In this document: in pieces, positions 23,859-32,654 of the stretch
How positions within the stretch are numbered: position 1 is the stretch's first letter
How the letters are laid out: each line of letters starts with the position of its first letter
Assembly (NCBI GenBank): GCA_018004935.1
Contig: JAGNBF010000040.1
Coordinates: 1 to 43,304, forward strand
Direction of reading: 5' to 3'
Origin: Chloroflexota bacterium
Lineage (GTDB): Bacteria > Chloroflexota > Anaerolineae > Promineifilales > Promineifilaceae
Length of the DNA: 43,304 nucleotides
The notes under the pieces: model-generated
Told to the model about the DNA's origin: nothing
Databases searched by the model: none
Seen by the model: only the letters and a program-made list of their open reading frames with translations
Program-made: the position numbers and the translations under genes

Positions 23859-26837
23859 CTAATAATACTCTCGAATGTACGCATAAGCCCGATTAAAAAG
23901 TTCTTCGTCTTTGATGGGATATTTCACCCAAAGAATTCTCCGCAACTCTTGTTTTACTACGCGCTCGCCTTGCGTTGAATTTTGCCAACCGTCATATCGA
24001 ACATATTTAACGATGTTATCAATATCGGTGACGATTCTTTCTACAACTGCGGGCGTTTGGTCGGTTCGTAGTTCAAGGAATAATTCAGTGAGGGCGGCTT
24101 TCGCGGTTTTTCGCTCGTCAACTGTATCTGTTTGCTTTTCGGCTTGAACAGTTTCGCGGGCAATTTCGCACAAGTGCTTTATGAATTCAATGCTACTGAT
24201 AAGACCTTGCTCGGCTCTGGCGCGTAAGGCTTCAAGGCGTTGACTCAATGCTATGAAAATTGGATTGTTCCCATGTCGCGCTAAACGGCTGATAAGGATT
24301 TTCATAATCCGTTGCGCTTCTTTGGGGTCTTTGTTATTCATCAATTCATCAATCACTTTGGCGTCTAAAACCATTTCTTCCATTTCGTGACTGATTCCAT
24401 CCACATGAATATGCTCATGGATTAACTTCGTAGTTTGTGCGCCTAAAGCGTGCCAAAGTAGCCTGCCGTTATCGTCAGAAGTTGGCTTGACTGAAAGATA
24501 AACTTGGGAAAGCCATTTATATTCTTTTTGATATTGATTCAGGATTTCATCAGGCGAGAGGGCTTCCCAAAGTTTGGAAAGTGAATTGAAGTCTTTGGCG
24601 AAAGCGTCCCGTTTTTCATCGGTCTTGATACATTCCTGCGCGGCTTGCAAGCCTTCAAAGCCTTCGATGGTTCTATCAATTCCAGCAAAATGAGACAAGC
24701 AATCTGCCAACACTTGCGGCAACTTGTCTTTCAATTCTTTCAAATTGGTAATAACCATCTTGACGGTTTCTTCATCAAATGCCAAAGCCTGCGCCGTGTC
24801 ATCGAATACGCCAAAATAATCCACAATGCGCCCAAAAGTTTTGTTGGGGAATAGTCGGTTCGTTCTGCAAATGGCTTGTAATAATGTATGGTCTTTGAGC
24901 GATTTATCCAAATACATCGTTTGGAGAATAGGCGCGTCAAAACCAGTTAACAATTTTGCTGTGACAATCAAAAACTTAAGCGCGGAATCTGTGTCATTGA
25001 ATTCTTCGACGACTTTTTCCTGCTGGTCTTTATCCATGCCCCATTTTTGTTTGAATTCAAGTTCATCATTTGCCGAAGTGCTGATAACAACTTTGCTGGC
25101 GGCGAAGGGCAAAAATTTATCTAATTCTTCTTTGTATTGGATACAAGCGGGGCGGTCAGGCGTGACAATCATCGCCTTGAATCCTTCGGGTTCAACATGC
25201 TTTTTGAAGTGTTCAACAATATCTTGAACAATCTGTCTGACTCGTTCAGGCGATTTCAGAAAAACCGCCATGCTTGCCGCTTTTTTGCTTAACTTGTCTC
25301 TATCTTCTTCGTTAAGTTCGTTTGCCATTTCTTTGAAGGCAATATCCAAACTTTCTTTATCAACATGATAGTTTGGTAATCGTGGCTCAAAATGTAAAGG
25401 CAAAGTAGCATTATCGCGGATACTTTCTTGAAAAGTATAGCGGCTCATGTATCCGTTGGAATCTTCCTGTGCGCCAAAAGCCCAAAACGTATTTTTATCG
25501 GCTTTATTGATTGGTGTGCCTGTTAAACCAAATAAAAAGGCATTAGGTAAAGCGGCTCTCATTTTTCGCCCTAAATCGCCTTCTTGGGTTCGGTGCGCTT
25601 CGTCCACCATCACGATAATATTTTCCCGCTTGTTCATTTCGGGATAGGCTTCTTTGAATTTGTGAATCATCGTGATAATGATTTTTCGGCTGTCACGTTC
25701 TAGTAAATCATGCAATTCTTTGATGTTGTCCGTCGTGACCATGTTTGGCACATCGGCAGAATTAAAGGTGGCAGTGATTTGAGTATCTAAATCAATTCTA
25801 TCTACCACAATCAAAACGGTTGGATTTCCAAGTTCTTCCACCTTGCGGAGTTTTTGTGCGGCAAACAACATGAGCAGGGATTTACCTGACCCTTGAAAAT
25901 GCCAGATTAATCCTTTTTTGATTTCACCATCCAGCACACGTTGAACAAGCATGTTTGCGCCTTCGTATTGCTGATAACGGCAAACAACTTTGATTTTCTT
26001 TTTCTTGTTGTCGGTAGCGTAAATGGTAAAGTGTTGCAGAATATCCAACAATGTAGAAGGTTTCAATAAGTGCGTTAATTGCTTGGCAACATCCTGCAAG
26101 CCTGCAAAATGGGTGATTTCATCTCGTTCTTCTTCGATTCGCCAGGGCGACCAAAATTCCAAAGGCGTTCTCACGCCGCCGATGAAAACTTCTTTGCCTT
26201 CGGTAGAAAATGAAAAGACATTGGGAACAAATAACTGCGGAACGGCATTTTCATAGACAACATTTATATCGTGTGCGCCGTCTAACCAACTGACAGCAGG
26301 GCGGACGGGCGTTTTGGCTTCGCCTACAACCAAAGGAATCCCGTTCACCAACATTACAATATCGGGGATTTTTGTTTCTCGCGCATGAATTTTGAATTGA
26401 TTGGTGAGAATGAAAGAATTGTTGCGTGGATTTTCAAAGTCAATTAAACGCACGGGAACATGTTGTTCATTTTTGCCAAACGGCAGATTGACTTCGCCCC
26501 GCAAGTATTTTGCAAATTCTTCATTTGCTCGTACCAAGCCGACATTGCCGACTGAAAGCAAAATTGCCCTAAGTTTACGAATGACTTCATCGGCAAATTC
26601 AGGCTGTGCCGCAATTTCAGGATTGATTCGGCATAAAGCGTCAATTAATTCTTTTTCAACGAATACATCTGTGATTTCACGCTGGAGAAGTTCGCCTTGA
26701 ACGTACTTCCACTTTACATCACCATACCCAACGGGTTCTTCCTTGACCATGCCACCATGCGCGTTGTTCAAGTTCACGCCTGTCAGGTTGTGAATAATGA
26801 AGTGCTCGACGCTGTTAAGTTCGTTAAATCCGCTCAC
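23859..26837 (-). CDS. hsdR: Type I restriction enzyme R subunit (HsdR)
   Basis: 992 residues, near the usual length. The N-terminal PD-(D/E)XK nuclease is seen in IPDIVMLVNGIPLVVGEAKT (about 153-172). The motor domain has a Walker A in HFQGSGKSLLMLFAA (~317-331), DEAH box VDEAHRTQEGDLG (~414-426), motif III FGLTGTPI, and later helicase motifs (TAKLLTGFDAP, QAICRTNR). A C-terminal helical region follows. It acts in the cytoplasm with HsdM/S, cleaving DNA after ATP-driven translocation. It starts 11 bp after the hsdMS stop. Confidence 0.95.
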   Translation of the reverse strand: MSGFNELNSVEHFIIHNLTGVNLNNAHGGMVKEEPVGYGDVKWKYVQGELLQREITDVFVEKELIDALCRINPEIAAQPEFADEVIRKLRAILLSVGNVGLVRANEEFAKYLRGEVNLPFGKNEQHVPVRLIDFENPRNNSFILTNQFKIHARETKIPDIVMLVNGIPLVVGEAKTPVRPAVSWLDGAHDINVVYENAVPQLFVPNVFSFSTEGKEVFIGGVRTPLEFWSPWRIEEERDEITHFAGLQDVAKQLTHLLKPSTLLDILQHFTIYATDNKKKKIKVVCRYQQYEGANMLVQRVLDGEIKKGLIWHFQGSGKSLLMLFAAQKLRKVEELGNPTVLIVVDRIDLDTQITATFNSADVPNMVTTDNIKELHDLLERDSRKIIITMIHKFKEAYPEMNKRENIIVMVDEAHRTQEGDLGRKMRAALPNAFLFGLTGTPINKADKNTFWAFGAQEDSNGYMSRYTFQESIRDNATLPLHFEPRLPNYHVDKESLDIAFKEMANELNEEDRDKLSKKAASMAVFLKSPERVRQIVQDIVEHFKKHVEPEGFKAMIVTPDRPACIQYKEELDKFLPFAASKVVISTSANDELEFKQKWGMDKDQQEKVVEEFNDTDSALKFLIVTAKLLTGFDAPILQTMYLDKSLKDHTLLQAICRTNRLFPNKTFGRIVDYFGVFDDTAQALAFDEETVKMVITNLKELKDKLPQVLADCLSHFAGIDRTIEGFEGLQAAQECIKTDEKRDAFAKDFNSLSKLWEALSPDEILNQYQKEYKWLSQVYLSVKPTSDDNGRLLWHALGAQTTKLIHEHIHVDGISHEMEEMVLDAKVIDELMNNKDPKEAQRIMKILISRLARHGNNPIFIALSQRLEALRARAEQGLISSIEFIKHLCEIARETVQAEKQTDTVDERKTAKAALTELFLELRTDQTPAVVERIVTDIDNIVKYVRYDGWQNSTQGERVVKQELRRILWVKYPIKDEELFNRAYAYIREYY

Positions 26838-26848
26838 TATGTTTCCCT

Positions 26849-28246
26849 TTAAGTAATTGAATCGTTTGTGATTGATACTCTCAAATGTTCCAACTTCTCT
26901 TGAAATTTATTCATTTCATCGTTGAGTCTCTTTGACATAAAATCGAATTTTTCAAGAGTTTCGATGATTTTTTCTTGTTCTTCAATAGTAGGCAACCCAA
27001 ATTCATAATCCGCCATTTCTTTCCATTTGGTTCTTGGCGATAATGAGCCTGCTGAAGTGTAAGTCGCAAAATTTATAAAGTCGTTGCTTCTGGCAATATA
27101 TGGAAGGTATTTTGGAAGCAAAACGTCATACTTATCTTTTTTTACTTCAAATACCAATATGTCCCCTGAACATATCCCGTCAAAATTTGCAACGGCAACT
27201 TTCTTTAGATATGACCTTCTTTTGCTAAACAAAACGTTCCCATCAAAGAATCGTTTTGTAAAAGATGTGCCGTTCTTAATCAGTCCGTATCCTTGAATTT
27301 CAAAAGTTTCTGAACTAAGGTTTTCTAAACCAACAAACTTTTCAAGACCTTTATCAAGTGGTTTTGATTCCGACTTGTTTAAGTTATTTACAACATCCTT
27401 GAATTTGTATTTCTTCCAATTCTCTTTTCCTTCGATAATTTTTCTAAACTTTTCAAGTTCGGTGTCAGAAGTAATGTAAGCATTAAATTCAGAAACAGCG
27501 TCTATGCTGTTTCTGGATTTTTCTATGTAGTTTGATAATTCTGCGCCAACGTCAAATCTATCTGCGATTGATTGCGGAACATACCTTGAAATTGTCAGGT
27601 TTGCATTTTGTTCTTTCAAGACTTCGTTGATTGAAACAACTTTGGCGAAGCCTTCGACATCTTTGAAATCTTTGTATGCTCTAAAGATTTTGCTTATATG
27701 GCTTTCGTCTAGGTAACTATAAGCAGTTACTCTTGCCACATCTTCTGCCGCGTTAATAAAGATAATTTTATTCTTGCGCTTTTTATCTTTTTGCGTCCTG
27801 CAAATTAGCAGGCAAGACTCCATTGTGGAGTTGTAAAATAGATTTGCTCCTAATCCGATAACGGCGTCTACCAAATCCGCCTCAATCATCTTCCTTCGCA
27901 TTTCTAATTCTGCGTCACGGTATAAAACTCCATGTGGGAATAATATGATACAACGTCCCGTATCAGGATTAAGGCTTTTTATGATGTGTTGCAAGAAAGC
28001 GTAATCTGCATTGCCTTGAGGCGGTGTTCCCCAAATATTTCTTCCAAACGGGTCATTTGCAAATTTGGCTTGATTCCAGCGTTTAATGCTATATGGCGGA
28101 TTTGCCATTATTACATCAAATCTTTTTAGTTCGTCGTTTTCCAAAATTTGTGGATTGTCCAGTGTATCGCCTTGAACAATCAAGAATTCATCTACATTGT
28201 GCATGAACATATTGATACGGGCAATCGCAGAAGTAATTAAATTCAA
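26849..28246 (-). CDS. HsdM C-terminal part fused to HsdS-like specificity domain (3' fragment)
   Basis: 465 residues. The N6-adenine methyltransferase motif IV NPPY appears near residue 50 (FDVIMANPPYSIKRW), with MTase strands to ~200. The second half is a single target-recognition domain with an HsdS-type conserved helix (LPTIEEQEKIIETLEKFDFM near 430). So M and a half-S subunit are joined in one chain; a single TRD predicts a symmetric bipartite target when dimeric. The 5' part of hsdM lies upstream in a different frame, separated by an 8-bp tandem duplication. Confidence 0.87.
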   Translation of the reverse strand: MNLITSAIARINMFMHNVDEFLIVQGDTLDNPQILENDELKRFDVIMANPPYSIKRWNQAKFANDPFGRNIWGTPPQGNADYAFLQHIIKSLNPDTGRCIILFPHGVLYRDAELEMRRKMIEADLVDAVIGLGANLFYNSTMESCLLICRTQKDKKRKNKIIFINAAEDVARVTAYSYLDESHISKIFRAYKDFKDVEGFAKVVSINEVLKEQNANLTISRYVPQSIADRFDVGAELSNYIEKSRNSIDAVSEFNAYITSDTELEKFRKIIEGKENWKKYKFKDVVNNLNKSESKPLDKGLEKFVGLENLSSETFEIQGYGLIKNGTSFTKRFFDGNVLFSKRRSYLKKVAVANFDGICSGDILVFEVKKDKYDVLLPKYLPYIARSNDFINFATYTSAGSLSPRTKWKEMADYEFGLPTIEEQEKIIETLEKFDFMSKRLNDEMNKFQEKLEHLRVSITNDSIT

Positions 28247-28932
28247 TTCCTGCCCGTAAAGTTTGAGCGTGCGGTATTCCTTGATTCCTTGCTTTGTTCT
28301 TTGAGATGCAAGACGCTGTTAAGCAAAATTCCACCACTCCCGCATGTCGGGTCGTACACGCTTTCGCCTGATTTCGGGTCGGTAATCATCGTCATCAGTT
28401 TTACAACCGTGCGATTGGTATAAAACTCTGCGGCAGTATGTCCGCTATCATCAGCAAATTTCTTAATCAGATATTCGTAGCCTTCGCCCATGATGTCATG
28501 CGGCACTTCGGCAACGGTCAATTTGTACTTTGAAAAATGCTCAATCAAATCCAGCATTTTTTCATCGCTCATGCGGCGTTTGTTTGTCCATTGCGCGTCG
28601 CCAAAGACATCATGCAACATTTCAAAATTGGCTTTCTCAATTCCTTTGAAAGCCTTTTGCAAAGCCGCGCCAACATTGTTTGTTTTCTTCCTTACATCTT
28701 CCCAGTGACAACCCTTTGGAATTTGAAAACGGTGATTCTCTTGAAACTCGGCATAATCGAAATCATCGCCGCTTTCTTCTAAAGCCTGCTGATATTCTTC
28801 GTCCCATAAATCGCTTATGCGTTTGAAAAACAATAAGGGGAAAATGTATTGTTTGAAATCTGCCGCGTCAATTAATCCGCGCAGAATGTTTGCTGCTCCC
28901 CAGAGATAGGCTTCGAGTTCTTTCGTGTTCAT
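28243..28932 (-). CDS. HsdM N-terminal part (5' fragment, frameshifted)
   Basis: 229 residues: a helical HsdM N domain (LEAYLWGAANILRGLIDAAD), then the SAM-binding motif I DPTCGSGGILLN near 196-207. The natural continuation, KEYRTLKLYGQELN and on to the next ORF, is in another frame because ATTCCTTG occurs twice in tandem at 28276-28291. Deleting one copy restores one 690-residue HsdMS chain. As it stands, the fragment ends 17 residues into the wrong frame, so the methylase should be OFF. Confidence 0.9.
   Translation of the reverse strand: MNTKELEAYLWGAANILRGLIDAADFKQYIFPLLFFKRISDLWDEEYQQALEESGDDFDYAEFQENHRFQIPKGCHWEDVRKKTNNVGAALQKAFKGIEKANFEMLHDVFGDAQWTNKRRMSDEKMLDLIEHFSKYKLTVAEVPHDIMGEGYEYLIKKFADDSGHTAAEFYTNRTVVKLMTMITDPKSGESVYDPTCGSGGILLNSVLHLKEQSKESRNTARSNFTGRN
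28276..28291. repeat. Two tandem copies of ATTCCTTG causing the hsdM frameshift
   Basis: 8 bp is not a multiple of 3, so gain or loss of one copy switches the frame. Removal of one copy restores the conserved K-E-Y-R-T-L-K-L-Y-G-Q-E motif. Confidence 0.85.
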
Positions 28933-29055
28933 AAAGTGTGATTGTCCCTTGAAATGAGGTGAAAGGCATTATATCCGATGAACTTGGAAGGTCACTCGTT
29001 GCCAACCTTTGATTTACCTGACGAATAAAAAAAATGAGATTATTGTGCAAGGAAG

Positions 29056-29185
29056 GGTCTAACGGTTTGCGTTACCCGCAAGTGGGCGGGTGTGGACTCG
29101 GCTTGAGAGCAGTATAAACCCGAAGCCAGAAAAATGTTTGTAAATCGCGCAGAATCCCACTTGTCGGGTGCACGCTTTGTTGGGC
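29056..29185 (-). other. attC site (NTF2-like cassette)
   Basis: Minus strand: GCCCAAC (29179-29185), AAAGCGTGCACCCGACAAGTG, variable centre, CACTTGCGGGTAACGCAAACC, GTTAGAC (29056-29062). It marks the upstream boundary of the R-M cassette and the downstream end of the NTF2-like cassette. Confidence 0.93.
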
Positions 29186-29295
29186 AAACCCGATTGCGCC
29201 AGACCTGCCTGCTAAAAAAGATAACGCGGCCAACTTGACTAAATTTTACATGCAATTCAATTTTTGATAATTGCTGGATACAAAAATAATGCTAA

Positions 29296-29763
29296 TTAAC
29301 TCGCCACTGTTGATTGCGACTCAAACGGACGTGAGTTTGGCGGTGTATTTGTGGACACTACAGTTGCTAAACGCCACCTATTATGTTGACGAATATACAT
29401 TTCTTGCCAAGCAAATGTCGTATCTTCTTCCATCCATATATCAGATTCAGCAAGATAACGTAAATGAACATATTTATGAACGATGACGGTTGCAAGACTA
29501 GTATCTTCTGCTACATGAATGATTGGTGGCGTAATATCATCCCAGGCAATGAATGTTACCTTGTCGAAATATGCTTGCAAACGCTGGAGACTCTCGGCAT
29601 AAGTAGGGCGAACAATTTTCCCGTTGGAAATATTAATAAATTCATCAGCAAATAAGTCAACCAATTTTTTAGCGTTTGCTGTGAGATGAGCACTCCGTTG
29701 TTCTGATTGCAACTGCAATAATTCTTGGATTGCTGAGTTTTGCGATTGATCGAATTGTGGCAT
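29296..29763 (-). CDS. NTF2-like (DUF4440/SnoaL-type) protein
   Basis: 155 residues: an N-terminal helix QELLQLQSEQRSAHLTANA, then LVDLFADEFINISNGKIVRP and a closing strand NRWRLATVVSTNT. This is the NTF2-like pattern, with no safely assigned catalytic residues. First intact cassette after the IS91 element, bounded by attC at 29056 and 29801. A second NTF2-like gene lies at 9905-10471 but is not close in sequence. Confidence 0.72.
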   Translation of the reverse strand: MPQFDQSQNSAIQELLQLQSEQRSAHLTANAKKLVDLFADEFINISNGKIVRPTYAESLQRLQAYFDKVTFIAWDDITPPIIHVAEDTSLATVIVHKYVHLRYLAESDIWMEEDTTFAWQEMYIRQHNRWRLATVVSTNTPPNSRPFESQSTVAS

Positions 29764-29800
29764 TGAGTGGTAGTTCCTTAGAAAGTGTTATCAAGGGGTT

Positions 29801-29906
29801 GCCCAACACTTGCTTCACCAGCGCGGCCAGTTGACCCAATAATTCCCCATAACCACATAACGCTGCCCTTTATGGTCTGCCGCGTCTGGTGCAAGCATAG
29901 TTGCAC
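29801..29906 (-). other. attC site of a cassette lost next to the IS91-family element
   Basis: Minus strand: GTGCAAC (29900-29906), TATGCTTGCACCAGACGCGG, centre, CCGCGCTGGTGAAGCAAGT, GTTGGGC (29801-29807). Arms pair with extrahelical bases in the usual positions. The gene that should lie to its right is absent; the IS91-family gene begins about 210 bp away. Confidence 0.85.
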
Positions 29907-30115
29907 GAATGGCGTATCAGCGTGGCTATGGGGTTTTTAAGCCGTTATCTTTTGCGCCCGCTTGGACTAGAATGACGGCCTGAAACGTTTGATTTGCCGC
30001 CCAAAGGGTTAACCTGACTTCTTATTCTGACTTCACCCTGCATTTAAGCTACAAGATACACCTGATTTTACCCTGTTTGTCAGCCAGCAGGCGCAATTGT
30101 CCCCTGAATACCGAT
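29907..30115. other. Gene-free interval between attC and IS91-family transposase
   Basis: About 210 bp with no coding sequence. It presumably contains the transposase-distal end (oriIS side) of the IS91-family element, but I could not place the exact terminus. Confidence 0.5.
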
Positions 30116-31339
30116 TTATTGCACCGCCGCCAACCAGCGCCGTCGGCAGGGATGCGGCTCAATCGTTTGATAAGGCCGCCAACTGCCCACGCCGCAAAGC
30201 GGGCATTGGTTTGGATCATGGCCTAACATCTGGCGCAGTATCGCCTCCCGGTCGCTCGTTGGGGCAGCGTTTTCCTCACTGTCACCCAAGAGCGTCCGGC
30301 AACGCGCCAATTTCTGCTGACGATAGCGGGGTGCCAAAAAGCCATAGTGCCGCACCCGCACATATTGTTTGGGTAACACGTGCTGCAAAAAACGCCGGAT
30401 AAATTCTACCGCCGGTAATACCATCTCTTTTTGTTGCCCATTGGCCTGGTAATCCCGGTAAGTAAAGCGCACCTGCCCGTCACTTATAGCCAGCAAACGA
30501 CCGTTGCTAAATGCAATCCGATGCACATAACGCCCCAAGTAATCCAGCACTTGCTCCGGCTGACCAAACGGCGGTTGGGCATACACCTGCCACTTTTTGC
30601 TCCTGGCCTCGGCTAGTAAGTTAGCAAAAGCATCGGCATCGGCTAAATGGTGGCTTTGCCCACTAAACTGTAAACGGCTGGCGGCGTACAACTGAGATAG
30701 GCCAGCACAAATGGCATCCCGAAATCGGGCTGCCAGGGCGACCACATCACATAAATAGCTGGGAGAAGTGGCACGCCATCGTCTCCCATTCGCGCTTAAT
30801 GCTCCACCGGGCACTAAACAATGCAAGTGGGGATGCTCAGTTAAGGTCTGTCCCCAGGTATGGAGAATCGCGGTCATGCCGATTTCGCCCCCTAGCTCCT
30901 CGCAGCAGATTTGCTTCAAGGTATCTGTCGCTGTCTGAAATAACAGGTCGTAAAGCAGTTTCTGGTTGACCCGTATGAGCGGATTCAAGTCATGATCCAG
31001 GGTGAAAACTACATGGAAGTAATGGACGGGTAAGAGGTAGGTGCGTTGTTTTTCCAGCCATTGGGCTTTGGCCAGGCTGCCACATTTGGGGCAATGGCGG
31101 TTGCGGCAAGAGTTGTACGAGACGCGTAGCCCGCCACAGTTGTCGCACTCGTCCACATGACCGCCGAGTATGGCTGTGCGGCACTGCCCAATATCCCGCA
31201 TCACCAAATGTTGTTGGTAAGACAGGCTGTACTGACGGCGAAACTCATCTCCATACAGACGGAAGATGTCAGCTACCTCAAAATGGGGGCTGTTATCAGT
31301 CTCGACTGCTGTAGGAGATGCTTCCGAATAATTTGACAT
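30116..31339 (-). CDS. IS91-family (Y1 HUH) transposase
   Basis: About 407 residues from the ATG at 31339 (a GTG at 31390 gives 424). An N-terminal zinc-binding domain (CDNCGGL..CRNRHCPKCG near 45-70) is followed by the HUH motif HPHLHCLVPGG (~150-160) and the catalytic-tyrosine region YLGRYVHRIAFSNGRL (~255-270). A second zinc-like CPLCG is near the C terminus. It makes a rolling-circle transposase acting on single strands. It looks intact and is on the strand of the cassettes, divergent from intI. Confidence 0.92.
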   Translation of the reverse strand: MSNYSEASPTAVETDNSPHFEVADIFRLYGDEFRRQYSLSYQQHLVMRDIGQCRTAILGGHVDECDNCGGLRVSYNSCRNRHCPKCGSLAKAQWLEKQRTYLLPVHYFHVVFTLDHDLNPLIRVNQKLLYDLLFQTATDTLKQICCEELGGEIGMTAILHTWGQTLTEHPHLHCLVPGGALSANGRRWRATSPSYLCDVVALAARFRDAICAGLSQLYAASRLQFSGQSHHLADADAFANLLAEARSKKWQVYAQPPFGQPEQVLDYLGRYVHRIAFSNGRLLAISDGQVRFTYRDYQANGQQKEMVLPAVEFIRRFLQHVLPKQYVRVRHYGFLAPRYRQQKLARCRTLLGDSEENAAPTSDREAILRQMLGHDPNQCPLCGVGSWRPYQTIEPHPCRRRWLAAVQ

Positions 31340-31396
31340 AGGCTCTGCTACCTCTGGCAATAAGGCAACAGTTTGACCTGTTTTATGCACGAATAC

Positions 31397-31410
31397 AGAA
31401 CATATGTTTC
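31397..31410. promoter_or_regulatory. Candidate LexA (SOS) box between tnpA and intI
   Basis: AGAACATATGTTTC matches the Gram-positive/Cheo-type LexA consensus CGAACRNRYGTTYC at 13 of 14 positions. It lies about 185 bp before the intI start, in the only promoter region for intI. SOS control of intI is established in proteobacteria; here it is inference. Confidence 0.5.
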
Positions 31411-31421
31411 GTGCAACTATG

Positions 31422-31450
31422 GATTACCACGCCAGATTTGCGTGGTAATC
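31422..31450. repeat. 11-bp inverted repeat near the IS91-family 5' end
   Basis: GATTACCACGC and GCGTGGTAATC with a 7-base loop. A degenerate relative (ATTACCACACC..TTTGCGTGATGAT) sits at about 11151-11177, upstream of the RibD-like gene. It could be the terIS end of the IS91-like element. Confidence 0.55.
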
Positions 31451-31501
31451 TTTTGCCGGGAATATTATCACGCATTTTCTGGTGTGCAAGCCCTTGATTT
31501 T

Positions 31502-31539
31502 AGGTGATTATGACGCCATAATTGGCGTCATAATCACCT
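31502..31539. promoter_or_regulatory. 17-bp perfect palindromic arms upstream of intI
   Basis: AGGTGATTATGACGCCA and its complement flank TAAT, ending 55 bp before the intI start. It may be an operator, a terminator or part of attI. No U-tract follows. Confidence 0.5.
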
Positions 31540-31593
31540 GTTTTGGTGGGATTATCAAGCGGTGAAGGAACAAAAACACGCCGGAAGGTGGGT

Positions 31594-32565
31594 ATGGAAG
31601 CGAAGCCTAAGAAGTTGCTAGATCAAGTGCGGGATAAAATACGGTTGAAGAATTATTCGTATGAAACGGAAAAGAGTTATGTAGATTGGATCAAGCGGTT
31701 CATTCTTTTCCATGAAAAGCGTCACCCCGCAGAAATGGGCAAAATAGAGATCGAAGCGTTTTTAACCCACCTGGCCGTGGCAAAGGATGTCGCCGCTTCA
31801 ACCCAAAATCAGGCTCTCCACGCCCTCTTGTTTTTGTACCGCGAGGTGTTAGTTCAACCTATTGATCTGAACCTTAAGGCTGTTCGGGCAAAAAGACCTG
31901 AACGGCTACCCACTGTTTTGACAAAAGAAGAGGTCAATCAGGTGATTGCCCAGTTGTCTGGTGTGCCCCAACTGGTGGCTCAATTGTTGTACGGCAGTGG
32001 CATGAGAGTCACGGAATGCCTTTCATTGCGGGTTAAAGATGTTGATCTGAAACAGCGGGAGATTGTGATCAGAGCCGGTAAGGGGGATAAAGACCGGGTG
32101 ACCGTTCTACCGAATAGTCTGGTGGAACCGCTGAAAACCCATTTACAGAAGGTCAAAAAACAGCATAACGATGATCTGGCCTTGGGTCATGGCCGTGTCC
32201 CATTGCCTCATGCCTTAGCCAGAAAGTACTCCAATGCCAACCAGGAGTGGGCCTGGCAGTTCATTTTCCCCTCCAGCACGCTTTCTACCGACCCCCGCGC
32301 TACTGATGGTGTTTTATACCGCTATCACCTTCATGATAGTGTCATTCAAAAAGCCGTCAGGCGGGCCGGGCAACAAGCCAAAATTGCCAAGCCCGTCAGT
32401 CCTCATACCTTTCGGCATAGTTTTGCCACCCATCTTTTGCAAGCCGGTTATGATATTCGCACCGTCCAGGAGTTGTTGGGGCACAAAGATGTCAAAACAA
32501 CGATGATTTACACCCATGTCTTGAATCGGGGCGGCTTAGGCGTTCGTAGTCCCTTGGATGAGTAG
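31594..32565 (+). CDS. intI: Integron integrase IntI
   Basis: 324 residues from the ATG at 31594 (GGAAGGTGGGT just upstream). An N-terminal SAM-like core-binding domain precedes the tyrosine recombinase catalytic set: Arg in [14 protein letters not shown], Lys in [42 protein letters not shown]. Integron-specific features are the additional helix region ([27 protein letters not shown], ~205-235) and the C terminus [12 protein letters not shown]. These distinguish it from XerC/D. It lies divergent to the cassette array, with attC sites in the orientation expected for minus-strand cassettes. attI was not pinpointed. Confidence 0.95.
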   Translation: MEAKPKKLLDQVRDKIRLKNYSYETEKSYVDWIKRFILFHEKRHPAEMGKIEIEAFLTHLAVAKDVAASTQNQALHALLFLYREVLVQPIDLNLKAVRAKRPERLPTVLTKEEVNQVIAQLSGVPQLVAQLLYGSGMRVTECLSLRVKDVDLKQREIVIRAGKGDKDRVTVLPNSLVEPLKTHLQKVKKQHNDDLALGHGRVPLPHALARKYSNANQEWAWQFIFPSSTLSTDPRATDGVLYRYHLHDSVIQKAVRRAGQQAKIAKPVSPHTFRHSFATHLLQAGYDIRTVQELLGHKDVKTTMIYTHVLNRGGLGVRSPLDE

Positions 32566-32654
32566 AAAAACGCTTTTTACGGGTTGCCATGCCATGCGGC
32601 TGGTCGTACAATTTAACCTGTCTCCATCACATTGAAAACAAGATATGAGACAGG
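32566..32654. other. Short intergenic region with ACCTGTCTC hairpin
   Basis: ACCTGTCTC (32616-32624) pairs with GAGACAGGT (32647-32655). It lies between intI and the glycine riboswitch and may end intI transcription or overlap the riboswitch leader. Confidence 0.45.

Noticed and set aside
31594-32565. Integrase as the accessory gene of the IS91 element or XerC/D
   Set aside because: The IntI-specific extra helix region and the GVRSPLD-type end, plus nearby attC sites, favour a true integron integrase, and it is divergent from the transposase.
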